From Paracoccaceae bacterium (GTDB lineage Bacteria > Pseudomonadota > Alphaproteobacteria > Rhodobacterales > Rhodobacteraceae): a stretch of DNA of 5,788 bases. Below are positions 1-5,266 of the stretch, piece by piece. The notes beneath the pieces were generated by a model that worked only from the letters and a program-made list of their open reading frames with translations, was not told the DNA's origin and ran no database searches. Position 1 is the first letter of the stretch, and each line of letters opens with the position of its first letter. The stretch is from NCBI GenBank assembly GCA_015487335.1, contig WFPZ01000063.1:1-5788 (forward strand). The letters run 5' to 3'. The position numbers were made by a program, and so were the translations under genes.

Positions 1-125
1 GACACCACGATGATGTCGCCCACCGAGGCATATCGGCGGTGGGAACCACCCAGGACCTTGATGCACTGAACCCGGCGCGCGCCGGAGTTGTCAGCAACAT
101 CCAGATTGGTCTGCATCTGGATCAT
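1..125 (-). CDS. rplN: 50S ribosomal protein L14, N-terminal 41 residues (3' end outside window)
   Basis: The reading frame starts at the ATG whose complement is at 123-125 and runs off the left edge after 41 codons. It begins MIQMQTNLDVADNSGARRV and continues through CIKVLGG and VGDIIVV, which is the standard start of bacterial L14. L14 is a 50S protein that binds 23S rRNA near helix 95 and L19, forms an intersubunit bridge to 16S rRNA, and is the docking site of the silencing factor RsfS (family knowledge). A GGGAG ribosome binding site lies at 133-137, 7 nt before the start. In E. coli rplN opens the spc operon. Here it follows rpsQ after 78 nt with no promoter that I can recognise, so it is probably co-transcribed from the promoter ahead of rpmC. 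Confidence 0.97.
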   Translation of the reverse strand, partial: MIQMQTNLDVADNSGARRVQCIKVLGGSHRRYASVGDIIVV

Positions 126-203
126 TTGGTTTCTCCCGACCTTTGGGGGGCATGTCCTGCCTTGTCCCCAGGGTTTCGATCAAACCGGACTGTCACCGCC
201 CAG
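126..203 (-). promoter_or_regulatory. rpsQ-rplN spacer with a bulged hairpin
   Basis: This 78-nt spacer is long compared with the 3-nt gaps nearby. On the minus-strand transcript GUCC (190-187) and GGUUU (186-182) can pair with AAACC (176-172) and GGAC (167-164), around a 5-nt loop and with a 4-nt bulge. No U-run follows, so it is not an intrinsic terminator. I see no -35/-10 pair. The place corresponds to the S10/spc operon boundary in E. coli. A role in RNA processing or translation of rplN is possible but unproven. Confidence 0.35.
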
Positions 204-431
204 TCAGGCAATGACCTCCCAGCGTTTCGTTTTCGATTTCGGCGCACATTCCTGGATGCGGACCTGGTCGCCGACCTTGAAAGCGTTCTTTTCGTCATGC
301 GCCCGGTATTTCTTGGTTTTCCGGACGGTCTTCTTCAGAACCGGATGAGTGAAGCGGCGCTCGACGAGGACGGTGACGGTCTGGTCGTTGGCGTCGCTGG
401 TCACGATGCCTTGCAGAATACGTTTGGGCAT
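204..431 (-). CDS. rpsQ: 30S ribosomal protein S17
   Basis: This 75-residue protein is a primary 16S rRNA-binding protein of the OB-fold family that helps fold the 5' domain of the 30S subunit. The sequence starts MPKRILQGIVTSDANDQTVT and carries the S17 signature GDQVRIQECAPKS at residues 54-66. The basic stretch RRFTHPVLKKTVRKTKKY at 25-42 contains the usual RNA-contacting loop. The length is a little below the 84 residues of E. coli S17, as is usual for shorter alphaproteobacterial forms. The start is supported by AAGGAG at 440-445, 8 nt upstream, which lies in the last codons of rpmC. Only 3 nt separate it from the rpmC stop, so translation of the two is probably coupled. Confidence 0.98.
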   Translation of the reverse strand: MPKRILQGIVTSDANDQTVTVLVERRFTHPVLKKTVRKTKKYRAHDEKNAFKVGDQVRIQECAPKSKTKRWEVIA

Positions 432-434
432 CCG

Positions 435-650
435 TCACGCTCCTTGTTCTTCGGCGGCCGCAGCGGCGGCCTTTTCGTTCAGCACGGTCAGCACACGTGC
501 CACGTCACGGCGGACGGCACGAATGCGGGCGGTGTTCTCGAGCGCGCCCGTAGCCTGCTGGAACCGCAGGTTGAAGGCTTCCTTCTTGAGGTTGGCAAGC
601 TCTTCCCGGAGCTGGTCCGGCGTCTTGTCACGCAATTCCTGAGCGTTCAT
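435..650 (-). CDS. rpmC: 50S ribosomal protein L29
   Basis: L29 is a small two-helix 50S protein near the exit of the peptide tunnel. Together with L23 it forms part of the docking platform for trigger factor and the signal recognition particle (family knowledge). The 71-residue product shows the expected antiparallel helices, with LREELANLKKEAFNLRFQ at about 14-31, the conserved QATGALENTARIR at 32-44 and a second helix RRDVARVLTVLNE. It is slightly longer than the 63-residue E. coli protein because of a low-complexity tail with six alanines followed by EEQGA. The ribosome binding site AAGGA is at 661-665, 10 nt upstream. It is the first gene after the terminator/promoter spacer and so probably begins its own transcript, followed by rpsQ and rplN. 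Confidence 0.98.
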   Translation of the reverse strand: MNAQELRDKTPDQLREELANLKKEAFNLRFQQATGALENTARIRAVRRDVARVLTVLNEKAAAAAAEEQGA

Positions 651-672
651 GGCCCATTCTTCCTTTCAACAT

Positions 673-712
673 CACCGGCGGGCCCCTGTCTGGGTCACCC
701 TGATTCCCGGTG
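673..712 (-). promoter_or_regulatory. Leader hairpin upstream of rpmC
   Basis: On the minus-strand transcript CACCGG (712-707) pairs perfectly with CCGGTG (678-673). The enclosed 28 nt include a second small inverted repeat, GGG-UGA-CCC (700-692). The structure lies between the predicted promoter and the rpmC ribosome binding site (661-665), leaving the binding site 7 nt beyond the stem. It has no U-run. It may shape translation initiation or mRNA stability, and it is a candidate site for protein binding. This is inference from pairing only. Confidence 0.4.
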
Positions 713-732
713 GAGTTCGTGGTGAAGGCTGC

Positions 733-761
733 CGTATAGGGAGGAAAGCACGGGTTGGCAA
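733..761 (-). promoter_or_regulatory. Sigma70-type promoter driving rpmC-rpsQ-rplN
   Basis: Reading the minus strand, a -35 box TTGCCA (761-756; five of six match TTGACA) is followed by exactly 17 nt and a -10 box TATACG (738-733; starts with TATA). The bases after the -10 box, GCAGCC, form a GC-rich discriminator. Such discriminators are typical of growth-rate and ppGpp-responsive promoters of translation genes (established for E. coli; inferred here). Transcription would start near 725-727, giving a leader of about 75 nt before rpmC. The location just after an intrinsic terminator fits a real internal promoter. Confidence 0.7.
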
Positions 762-802
762 GGGGGAAGTTGCCGCGCCGCCGGCAGACCGCCCTGCCAT
801 GG

Positions 803-826
803 AAAAGGCGGCACCGAAGCGCCGCC
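803..826 (-). terminator. Intrinsic terminator after rplP, UUCG tetraloop
   Basis: On the minus-strand transcript GGCGGCGC (826-819) pairs with GUGCCGCC (814-807), giving eight base pairs including one G-U. The loop is UUCG, closed by C-G, which is the exceptionally stable C(UUCG)G tetraloop. Four U residues follow directly (806-803). It begins 34 nt after the rplP stop. The plus-strand reading has no U-run after the stem, so the element acts in the direction of the ribosomal genes. A second weaker hairpin (GGCAG/CUGCC, 798-783) lies immediately downstream. Confidence 0.8.
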
Positions 827-860
827 CCTTCATTTCCCGGCCCGTGCCGTGCACCCGGCC

Positions 861-1274
861 CTACCAGTCCTCGCGGACCACGGTGCGGGTCTTGATCGGC
901 AGTTTCATGGCCGCCAGGCGCAGGGCCTCGCGGGCGACGGCTTCACTCACCCCGTCGATCTCGAACATGATCCGCCCGGGCTTGACCTTGGCCGCCCAGA
1001 AATCGACCGAGCCCTTGCCCTTGCCCATCCGCACTTCGGTGGGCTTGGAGGTGACCGGCGTGTCCGGGAAGATGCGGATCCAGACCCGCCCCTGGCGCTT
1101 CATGTGGCGGGTCATGGCGCGGCGCGCCGCCTCGATCTGGCGGGCGGTGATGCGCTCGGGCTGGATCGCCTTCAGGCCGTATGTGCCGAAGGTCAGCTCG
1201 GTGCCGCCCTTGGCCTGGCCGTGAATGCGGCCCTTGTGCATCTTGCGGTATTTCGTGCGCTTCGGTTGCAGCAT
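861..1274 (-). CDS. rplP: 50S ribosomal protein L16
   Basis: L16 joins the 50S subunit late, near the A-site finger and the central protuberance, and helps position A-site tRNA and organise the peptidyl transferase centre. The 137-residue length is typical of the family. Visible signatures are MLQPKRTKYRKMHKGR at the start, RVWIRIFPD at 63-71 and VRMGKGKGSVDFW at 81-93. Arg82 in that last motif is the equivalent of the E. coli arginine hydroxylated by RoxA/YcfD (family knowledge; whether it is modified here is unknown). The start is fixed by GGAGGA at 1282-1287, 7 nt upstream, which lies against the rpsC stop codon. The gene ends with a TAG stop and is followed by the terminator, so it is the last gene of the main S10 transcript. 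Confidence 0.98.
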   Translation of the reverse strand: MLQPKRTKYRKMHKGRIHGQAKGGTELTFGTYGLKAIQPERITARQIEAARRAMTRHMKRQGRVWIRIFPDTPVTSKPTEVRMGKGKGSVDFWAAKVKPGRIMFEIDGVSEAVAREALRLAAMKLPIKTRTVVREDW

Positions 1275-1281
1275 CTCTCAA

Positions 1282-1289
1282 TCCTCCTA
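1282..1289 (-). promoter_or_regulatory. rplP Shine-Dalgarno overlapping the rpsC stop
   Basis: The minus strand reads TAGGAGGA: the TAG stop of rpsC (1289-1287) shares its final G with a near-perfect GGAGGA ribosome binding site. The spacing to the rplP ATG is 7 nt. This layout favours re-initiation by ribosomes finishing rpsC, which helps keep S3 and L16 in equal amounts. Confidence 0.75.
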
Positions 1290-1994
1290 GCGGCGGCCGC
1301 CGGCGCCACGCGGCGCGGGGCCTTCCTGGATCTCCTGCAGGCGGCGGTCATGGGCCGACGGATCGTGCTCCATGATGTCGCCCTTGTAGATCCAGACCTT
1401 GACGCCGATGATCCCGTAAGGCGTCTTGGCCTCGGCGGTGGCATAGTCGATGTCGGCGCGCAGGGTGTGCAGGGGCACGCGGCCCTCGCGGTACCACTCG
1501 GTGCGGGCGATCTCGGCGCCGCCCAGACGTCCGGCCACGTTCACCCGGATGCCGAGAGCCCCCATGCGCATGGAGTTCTGCACCGCCCGCTTCATCGCGC
1601 GGCGGAAGCTGACCCTGCGCTCGAGCTGCTGGGCAATGCTTTCGGCCACCAGCTGGGCGTCCAGCTCGGGCTTGCGCACCTCGACGATGTTGAGGTGCAG
1701 CTCGCTGTCGGTCATGGCCGCCAGCTTGCGGCGCAGCACCTCGATGTCGGCGCCCTTCTTGCCGATGATCACGCCGGGACGTGCGGTGTGGATCGTCACC
1801 CGGCATTTTTTATGCGGGCGCTCGATGATCACGCGCGAAACGCCGGCCTGCTTGCACTCCTTCTTGATGAAATCGCGCATCCGCAGATCTTCGAGAAGCA
1901 GATCGCCGTAGTCCTTGGTGTCGGCATACCAGCGGCTGTCCCAGGTGCGGTTGACCTGAAGGCGCATGCCGATCGGATTGACTTTCTGACCCAT
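1287..1994 (-). CDS. rpsC: 30S ribosomal protein S3
   Basis: S3 sits in the 30S head at the mRNA entry channel, where with S4 and S5 it contributes to mRNA unwinding and decoding accuracy. The 235-residue protein is close to the usual length. It begins MGQKVNPIGMRLQ, the classic S3 start. The N-terminal half contains a type II KH domain with GKKG at 78-81 inside VIIGKKGADI. The C-terminal domain follows, including RRAMKRAVQNSMRMGALGI and GRLGGAEIARTEWYREG. The tail is basic and Gly/Arg-rich, ending GAGGRR. The ATG overlaps the rplV stop by one base (TAATG). A GAGGAG ribosome binding site at 2003-2008, 8 nt upstream, is formed by the Glu-Glu codons near the end of rplV. Confidence 0.98.
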   Translation of the reverse strand: MGQKVNPIGMRLQVNRTWDSRWYADTKDYGDLLLEDLRMRDFIKKECKQAGVSRVIIERPHKKCRVTIHTARPGVIIGKKGADIEVLRRKLAAMTDSELHLNIVEVRKPELDAQLVAESIAQQLERRVSFRRAMKRAVQNSMRMGALGIRVNVAGRLGGAEIARTEWYREGRVPLHTLRADIDYATAEAKTPYGIIGVKVWIYKGDIMEHDPSAHDRRLQEIQEGPAPRGAGGRR

Positions 1995-2374
1995 TAGGCT
2001 TGCTCCTCGACTTGACGCACCTTGATGGTGATTTCCGAAAACGGCTTGATGATGCGCCCGAACCGGCCACGCGCCCGCGGACGGCCGCGCTTCATGGTCA
2101 GGTTCTTGCCGACCCAGGCCTCGGCGACGATCAGCTCGTCCACGTCAAGCCCATGGTTGTTTTCGGCGTTGGCAATGGCCGACTGCAGGCATTTCTTGAC
2201 GTCCTGCGCGATCCGCTTCTTCGAGAAGGTCAGATCGGTCAGCGCCTTGTCCACCGGCTTGCCGCGGATCATGGCAGCAACCAGGTTCAGTTTCTGCGGG
2301 CTGACGCGAAGCATGCGCGTTTTCGCAATCGCTTCGTTTTCTGCCACGCGGCGGGGATTCTTTGCCTTGCCCAT
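1994..2374 (-). CDS. rplV: 50S ribosomal protein L22
   Basis: L22 contacts all domains of 23S rRNA. Its long beta-hairpin lines the peptide exit tunnel next to L4 and influences nascent-chain stalling and macrolide sensitivity (family knowledge). The 126-residue product has the helical core with MLRVSPQKLNLVAAMIRGK at 21-39 and NAENNHGLD at 69-77. The hairpin region at about 86-108 carries KRGRPRARGRFGRI, and the protein ends KPFSEITIKVRQVEEQA. This ending differs from the E. coli one and looks like the Rhodobacterales form. Glu-Glu codons near the C-terminus double as the rpsC ribosome binding site. Its own site, GGAAG, is at 2381-2385, in the end of rpsS, 6 nt before the ATG. It starts 3 nt after the rpsS stop. 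Confidence 0.98.
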   Translation of the reverse strand: MGKAKNPRRVAENEAIAKTRMLRVSPQKLNLVAAMIRGKPVDKALTDLTFSKKRIAQDVKKCLQSAIANAENNHGLDVDELIVAEAWVGKNLTMKRGRPRARGRFGRIIKPFSEITIKVRQVEEQA

Positions 2375-2377
2375 GAC

Positions 2378-2656
2378 TTACTTCCGCTTCGCTTTCTTGT
2401 CGGCGGCATGACCGTAATAGGTCCGCGTCGGCGCATACTCGCCGAACTTCTGACCGATCATGTCTTCCGTGACACTTACAGGGATATGCTTGCGGCCGTT
2501 GTAGACACCGAAGGTAAGCCCGACGAACTGGGGCAGGATGGTCGAACGGCGCGACCAGATCTTGATGACTTCGTTGCGGCCGCTTTCGCGGGCTTTCTCG
2601 GCCTTCTTGAGGACATAGGAGTCGACAAAAGGCCCTTTCCAGACAGAACGTGCCAT
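2378..2656 (-). CDS. rpsS: 30S ribosomal protein S19
   Basis: S19 binds 16S rRNA in the 30S head together with S13, and lies near the A-site tRNA and intersubunit bridges. The 92-residue length is exactly as expected. The start MARSVWKGPFVDSYVLKK and the signature region from VTEDMIGQKFGEYAPTRTY to YGH (residues 62-83) are unmistakable. The protein ends in the basic tail DKKAKRK. It follows rplB after 3 nt. Its ribosome binding site is not sharp: purine-rich GGAAGAAGG lies in the last codons of rplB, about 12 nt or more from the ATG. Expression is therefore likely to depend partly on ribosomes arriving from rplB (inference). Confidence 0.98.
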   Translation of the reverse strand: MARSVWKGPFVDSYVLKKAEKARESGRNEVIKIWSRRSTILPQFVGLTFGVYNGRKHIPVSVTEDMIGQKFGEYAPTRTYYGHAADKKAKRK

Positions 2657-2659
2657 ATC

Positions 2660-3502
2660 TTAGCGGCCCTTCTTCCTGGCGTGCCGCGAGCGGATGATCA
2701 GCTTGCTGGACGCCTTGTTCTTGTTGCGGGTGCGCGCACCCTTCGTCGGCTTGCCCCACGGGGTCACCGGGTGGCGGCCGCCGGAGGTGCGGCCCTCGCC
2801 GCCGCCGTGCGGGTGATCGACCGGGTTCATGACCACACCGCGCACGCTCGGGCGCTTGCCCAGATGACGGTTGCGGCCGGCCTTGCCGAGGTTCTGGTTC
2901 GAGTTGTCGGGGTTCGAGACCGCGCCGACCGTGGCCATGCATTCCTGCCGGACCATGCGCAGCTCGCCCGAGGACAGCCGGATCTGGGCATAGCCGCCAT
3001 CACGGCCGACGAACTGGGCGTAGGTGCCCGCGGCCCGCGCGATCTGGCCGCCCTTGCCGGGCTTCAGCTCGATGTTGTGGACGATGGTCCCGATCGGCAT
3101 GCCCGAAAACGGCATGGCATTGCCCGGCTTGATGTCGGCCTTGGCGGAGGCGATCACCTGATCGCCCACGGCCAGCCGCTGCGGGGCCAGGATGTAGGAC
3201 TGTTCGCCGTCCTCGTATTTCACCAGCGCTATGAAGGCGGTGCGGTTCGGGTCATATTCGATCCGCTCGACCGTGGCCGGAACGTCGAACTTGCGGCGCT
3301 TGAAATCCACGATGCGATAGAGACGCTTCGCCCCGCCGCCGCGGCGGCGCATCGTGATCCGTCCGGTGTTGTTCCGGCCGCCCTTCTTGCTCAGCCCCTC
3401 GGTGAGAGACTTGACGGGACGGCCTTTCCAAAGCTCCGAACGGTCGATCAGCACCAGCCCGCGCTGGCCAGGCGTCGTCGGCTTGTACGACTTGAGTGCC
3501 AT
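2660..3502 (-). CDS. rplB: 50S ribosomal protein L2
   Basis: L2 is among the most conserved ribosomal proteins. It binds 23S rRNA domain IV, bridges the subunits and supports peptidyl transferase activity. The 280-residue product is close to the family length (E. coli 273). It shows the N-terminal OB-fold region, the RNA-binding SH3-like domain at about 125-200 (GMPIGTIVHNIELKPGKGGQ) and the signature NPVDHPHGGGEGR at 226-238. His230 there corresponds to the histidine known to be important for peptidyl transfer in E. coli L2. The start MALKSYKPTTPGQRG is standard, and GGAAG at 3512-3516 lies 9 nt upstream. Unlike its neighbours, rplB is separated from the gene before it by 96 nt that hold a strong hairpin, so its dose may be set separately. 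Confidence 0.99.
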   Translation of the reverse strand: MALKSYKPTTPGQRGLVLIDRSELWKGRPVKSLTEGLSKKGGRNNTGRITMRRRGGGAKRLYRIVDFKRRKFDVPATVERIEYDPNRTAFIALVKYEDGEQSYILAPQRLAVGDQVIASAKADIKPGNAMPFSGMPIGTIVHNIELKPGKGGQIARAAGTYAQFVGRDGGYAQIRLSSGELRMVRQECMATVGAVSNPDNSNQNLGKAGRNRHLGKRPSVRGVVMNPVDHPHGGGEGRTSGGRHPVTPWGKPTKGARTRNKNKASSKLIIRSRHARKKGR

Positions 3503-3526
3503 GCTTTCTGTCTTCCGTCTGCTTGG

Positions 3527-3546
3527 GTCCCCGATTGCCCGGGAAC
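3527..3546 (-). promoter_or_regulatory. Second leader hairpin ahead of rplB
   Basis: After the terminator-like stem, GUUCCC (3546-3541) can pair with GGGGAC (3532-3527) across an 8-nt loop. A competing fold pairs CCCG with CGGG inside the same stretch. The two folds exclude each other, which is a common feature of switching leaders but can arise by chance in GC-rich DNA. The rplB ribosome binding site (3512-3516) lies 10 nt beyond the stem. Confidence 0.3.
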
Positions 3547-3550
3547 GGGT

Positions 3551-3583
3551 TGAAAAGAGCCTCGGCCCCCAAGGGGGCCGAAG
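3551..3583 (-). terminator. Terminator-like hairpin (possible attenuator) between rplW and rplB
   Basis: On the minus-strand transcript CUUCGGCCCC (3583-3574) pairs with GGGGCCGAGG (3569-3560), ten base pairs with one U-G, closed by a CUUG tetraloop. It is followed by CUC and then UUUU (3556-3553). The stem is strong and the U-run is short and begins 3 nt after the stem, so it looks like a partial terminator. It lies about 15 nt after the rplW stop, inside an operon whose downstream genes are essential, and I see no new promoter before rplB. Read-through must therefore be substantial; attenuation or 3'-end protection after processing are both possible. Confidence 0.6.
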
Positions 3584-3598
3584 ATTCGTACCCCTTTA

Positions 3599-3895
3599 TC
3601 AGAGGCCCGTGGTCACGTCTATCGTGTTGCCCTCTTCGAGGGTCACGTAGGCTTTCTTGACGTCGCGCCGCTTGCCCGGCTGGCCGCGGAAGCGCTTGGT
3701 CTTGCCCTTGGTGATGACCGTGTTGACCGCCTTCACCTTGACGCCAAACAGCGTTTCCACCGCTTCCTTGATCTGCGGCTTGTTCGCATCCATCGCCACC
3801 TCGAACACCACCGCGCCGTGCTCGGACGCCATGGTGGCCTTTTCGGTGATGATCGGCTTGCGGATCACGTCGTAATGTTCCGGCTTCGCGCTCAT
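3599..3895 (-). CDS. rplW: 50S ribosomal protein L23
   Basis: L23 surrounds the exit of the peptide tunnel and is the main ribosomal docking site for trigger factor and the signal recognition particle. The 98-residue protein begins MSAKPEHYDVIRKPIITEKA, with the conserved I..PIITEK motif. It continues through EAVETLFGVKVKAVNT at about 44-59 and ends with the L23 signature KRRDVKKAYVTL at 75-86. The family length is about 95-100. Its ATG overlaps the rplD stop in the arrangement ATGA (3895-3892). GGAGG at 3906-3910, 10 nt upstream and inside rplD, serves as ribosome binding site, so rplD and rplW are translationally coupled. It closes the first tight block of the operon before the hairpin spacer. 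Confidence 0.98.
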   Translation of the reverse strand: MSAKPEHYDVIRKPIITEKATMASEHGAVVFEVAMDANKPQIKEAVETLFGVKVKAVNTVITKGKTKRFRGQPGKRRDVKKAYVTLEEGNTIDVTTGL

Positions 3896-4512
3896 TTCAG
3901 ACGGGCCTCCAGTGCTTCGACACCCGCCTTGGTGATCACCAGGGTGTCACGCTTGAGGATGTCATAGACATTGGCGCCGATCGACGGCAGGACGTCGACG
4001 CCTTCAAGATTGGCGGCGGCACGGGCGAAATTCTCGTTCACCTGCTCGCCGTCGATGATCAGAACGCGTTTCCAGCCCCGCTCCTTGACGGCCTTGGCCA
4101 GAATCGCCGTTTTCGGCTCCTTCAGCTCGGCAGACTCGAGCACCACGAGGGCACCCTCCGCCGCCTTGGCCGAAAGCGCGTGGCGCAGGCCCAGCTTGCG
4201 GAACTTCTTGGGCAGATCATGGGCATGGCTGCGCGGAACCGGCCCCTTGTAGACACCGCCCTTGCGGAAGATCGGCGCGTTGCGATCGCCGTGACGCGCC
4301 CCGCCGGTGCCCTTCTGGCGGTAGATCTTCTTGCCCGAATAGCTGGTTTCGGAGCGGGTCTTGACCTTGTGCGTGCCCTGCTGGGCCCGGGCGCGCTGCC
4401 AGCGCACGACCCGGTGCAGGATGTCGGCGCGCGGTTCGAGCCCGAAGATCGCATCGTCGAGATCGACCGACCCGGCCTTCTTGCCGTCCAGGTTGATTGC
4501 ATCAGCTTTCAT
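3892..4512 (-). CDS. rplD: 50S ribosomal protein L4
   Basis: L4 binds 23S rRNA domain I early in 50S assembly, and its extended loop lines the tunnel constriction opposite L22. In E. coli L4 also represses its own operon through the S10 leader and inhibits RNase E; neither can be assumed here. The 206-residue product starts MKADAINLDGKKAGSVDLDD. The tunnel loop spans about 45-95 with GTGGARHGDRNAP at 68-80. The frame is open upstream to 4629, but those 39 extra codons overlap rplC and do not resemble L4, so I chose the ATG at 4512. A purine tract with GGGGG at 4521-4525 lies 8 nt upstream. The start lies within the last codons of rplC, an 11-nt overlap. Confidence 0.97.
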   Translation of the reverse strand: MKADAINLDGKKAGSVDLDDAIFGLEPRADILHRVVRWQRARAQQGTHKVKTRSETSYSGKKIYRQKGTGGARHGDRNAPIFRKGGVYKGPVPRSHAHDLPKKFRKLGLRHALSAKAAEGALVVLESAELKEPKTAILAKAVKERGWKRVLIIDGEQVNENFARAAANLEGVDVLPSIGANVYDILKRDTLVITKAGVEALEARLK

Positions 4513-5248
4513 TGCTCTCGCCCCCTTCGGCTGCGGCTTCTTCGGTGGCCCGGTTTTCCTCGACAGACTGTGCCGGCTTGATCGCGGCAGGCAGCGGAAC
4601 GTTGTCAGGCAGCGGCTTCTTGACCGCATCCTTGATCGTCACCCAGCCGCCACGGTAGCCCGGCACCGCGCCCTTGACCATGATCAGGCCGCGCTCGACG
4701 TCGGTCTTGATCACCTGCAGGTTCTGGGTGGTGACGCGGGCCGCCCCCATGTGGCCGGCCATCTTCTTGCCCTTGAACACGCGCCCCGGATCCTGGCACT
4801 GGCCGGTCGAGCCGTGGCTGCGGTGGCTGATCGACACGCCGTGGCTGGCCCGCAGGCCGCCGAAGTTGTGCCGCTTCATGGCCCCGGCGAATCCCTTGCC
4901 GATCGAGGTGCCGGAAACATCCACGTACTGGCCCTCGGTATAGTGGTTGGCGGTGATCTCCGCACCCACCTCGATCAGGTTTTCCGGATCCACCCGGAAT
5001 TCCGCGATCTTGCGCTTGGGCGGCACCTTCGCCTTGGCGAAATGGCCGCGCATGGCCTTGGAGACCCGCTTGGCCTTGGCCGTTCCCGCACCCAGCTGAA
5101 CGGCGGCGTAGCCGTCCTTCTCGGGGGTGCGCTGAGCCACAACCTGCAGCCCGTCGAGCTGAAGCACGGTAACGGGAACCTGCCGTCCGTCTTCCATGAA
5201 CAGGCGGGTCATCCCCACCTTTCTTGCGATTACACCAGAGCGCAACAT
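4502..5248 (-). CDS. rplC: 50S ribosomal protein L3 with an acidic C-terminal extension
   Basis: L3 starts 50S assembly with L24, and its finger loop reaches the peptidyl transferase centre. Family signatures are clear: ARKVGMTRLFMEDG at 8-21, VSGTSIGKGFAGAMKRHNFGG at 111-131 with its internal GKGFAG, and GSTGQCQDPGRVFKGKKMAG at 146-165. A glutamine in GQCQ (150 or 152) corresponds to the one methylated by PrmB in E. coli. At 248 residues it is about 40 longer than E. coli L3 (209). The excess is a C-terminal tail after about residue 213, proline-containing and then Glu/Ala/Ser-rich, ending EGGESNES. Similar tails occur in alphaproteobacterial L3. The ATG follows a strong GGAGGG (5258-5263) at 9 nt. 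Confidence 0.98.
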   Translation of the reverse strand: MLRSGVIARKVGMTRLFMEDGRQVPVTVLQLDGLQVVAQRTPEKDGYAAVQLGAGTAKAKRVSKAMRGHFAKAKVPPKRKIAEFRVDPENLIEVGAEITANHYTEGQYVDVSGTSIGKGFAGAMKRHNFGGLRASHGVSISHRSHGSTGQCQDPGRVFKGKKMAGHMGAARVTTQNLQVIKTDVERGLIMVKGAVPGYRGGWVTIKDAVKKPLPDNVPLPAAIKPAQSVEENRATEEAAAEGGESNES

Positions 5249-5257
5249 GTCTGTCTG

Positions 5258-5266
5258 CCCTCCTTA
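5258..5266 (-). promoter_or_regulatory. rplC Shine-Dalgarno overlapping the rpsJ stop
   Basis: The minus strand reads TAAGGAGGG, so the TAA stop of rpsJ runs straight into the AAGGAGG sequence complementary to the 16S rRNA tail. The ATG of rplC is 9 nt beyond it. It is the closest match to the anti-Shine-Dalgarno sequence in the window, and the layout suggests coupling between rpsJ and rplC. Confidence 0.75.

Noticed and set aside
628..657. Short upstream frame beginning at an ATG 7 nt before the rpmC start, out of frame
   Set aside because: It would encode only nine residues and sits too close to AAGGA for efficient initiation. The rpmC ATG at 650 has better spacing.
39..725. Plus-strand 228-codon open frame antisense to rplN, rpsQ and rpmC
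   Set aside because: It overlaps three well-supported genes on the other strand and has no recognisable motif.
672..854. Minus-strand 60-codon open frame in the rplP-rpmC spacer, sometimes the kind of frame annotated as a hypothetical protein
   Set aside because: It covers the terminator, the promoter and most of the leader. It has no good ribosome binding site, and its Arg/Pro/Gly/Ala-rich sequence matches no family I know.
849..1997. Plus-strand 382-codon open frame antisense to rplP and rpsC
   Set aside because: It lies opposite two clearly recognisable ribosomal protein genes, has a low-complexity composition rich in Ala, Leu, Asp, His and Gly, and shows no family motif. Long antisense frames are expected in GC-rich DNA.
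2000..3553. Plus-strand 517-codon open frame antisense to rplV, rpsS and rplB
   Set aside because: It is the longest frame in the window but is entirely a reverse shadow of three intact ribosomal genes, with biased composition and no recognisable domain.
4513..4629. N-terminal extension of L4 by 39 codons
   Set aside because: The extra residues lie inside rplC, are unrelated to L4, and an ATG with a good upstream purine tract at 4512 gives the normal family length.
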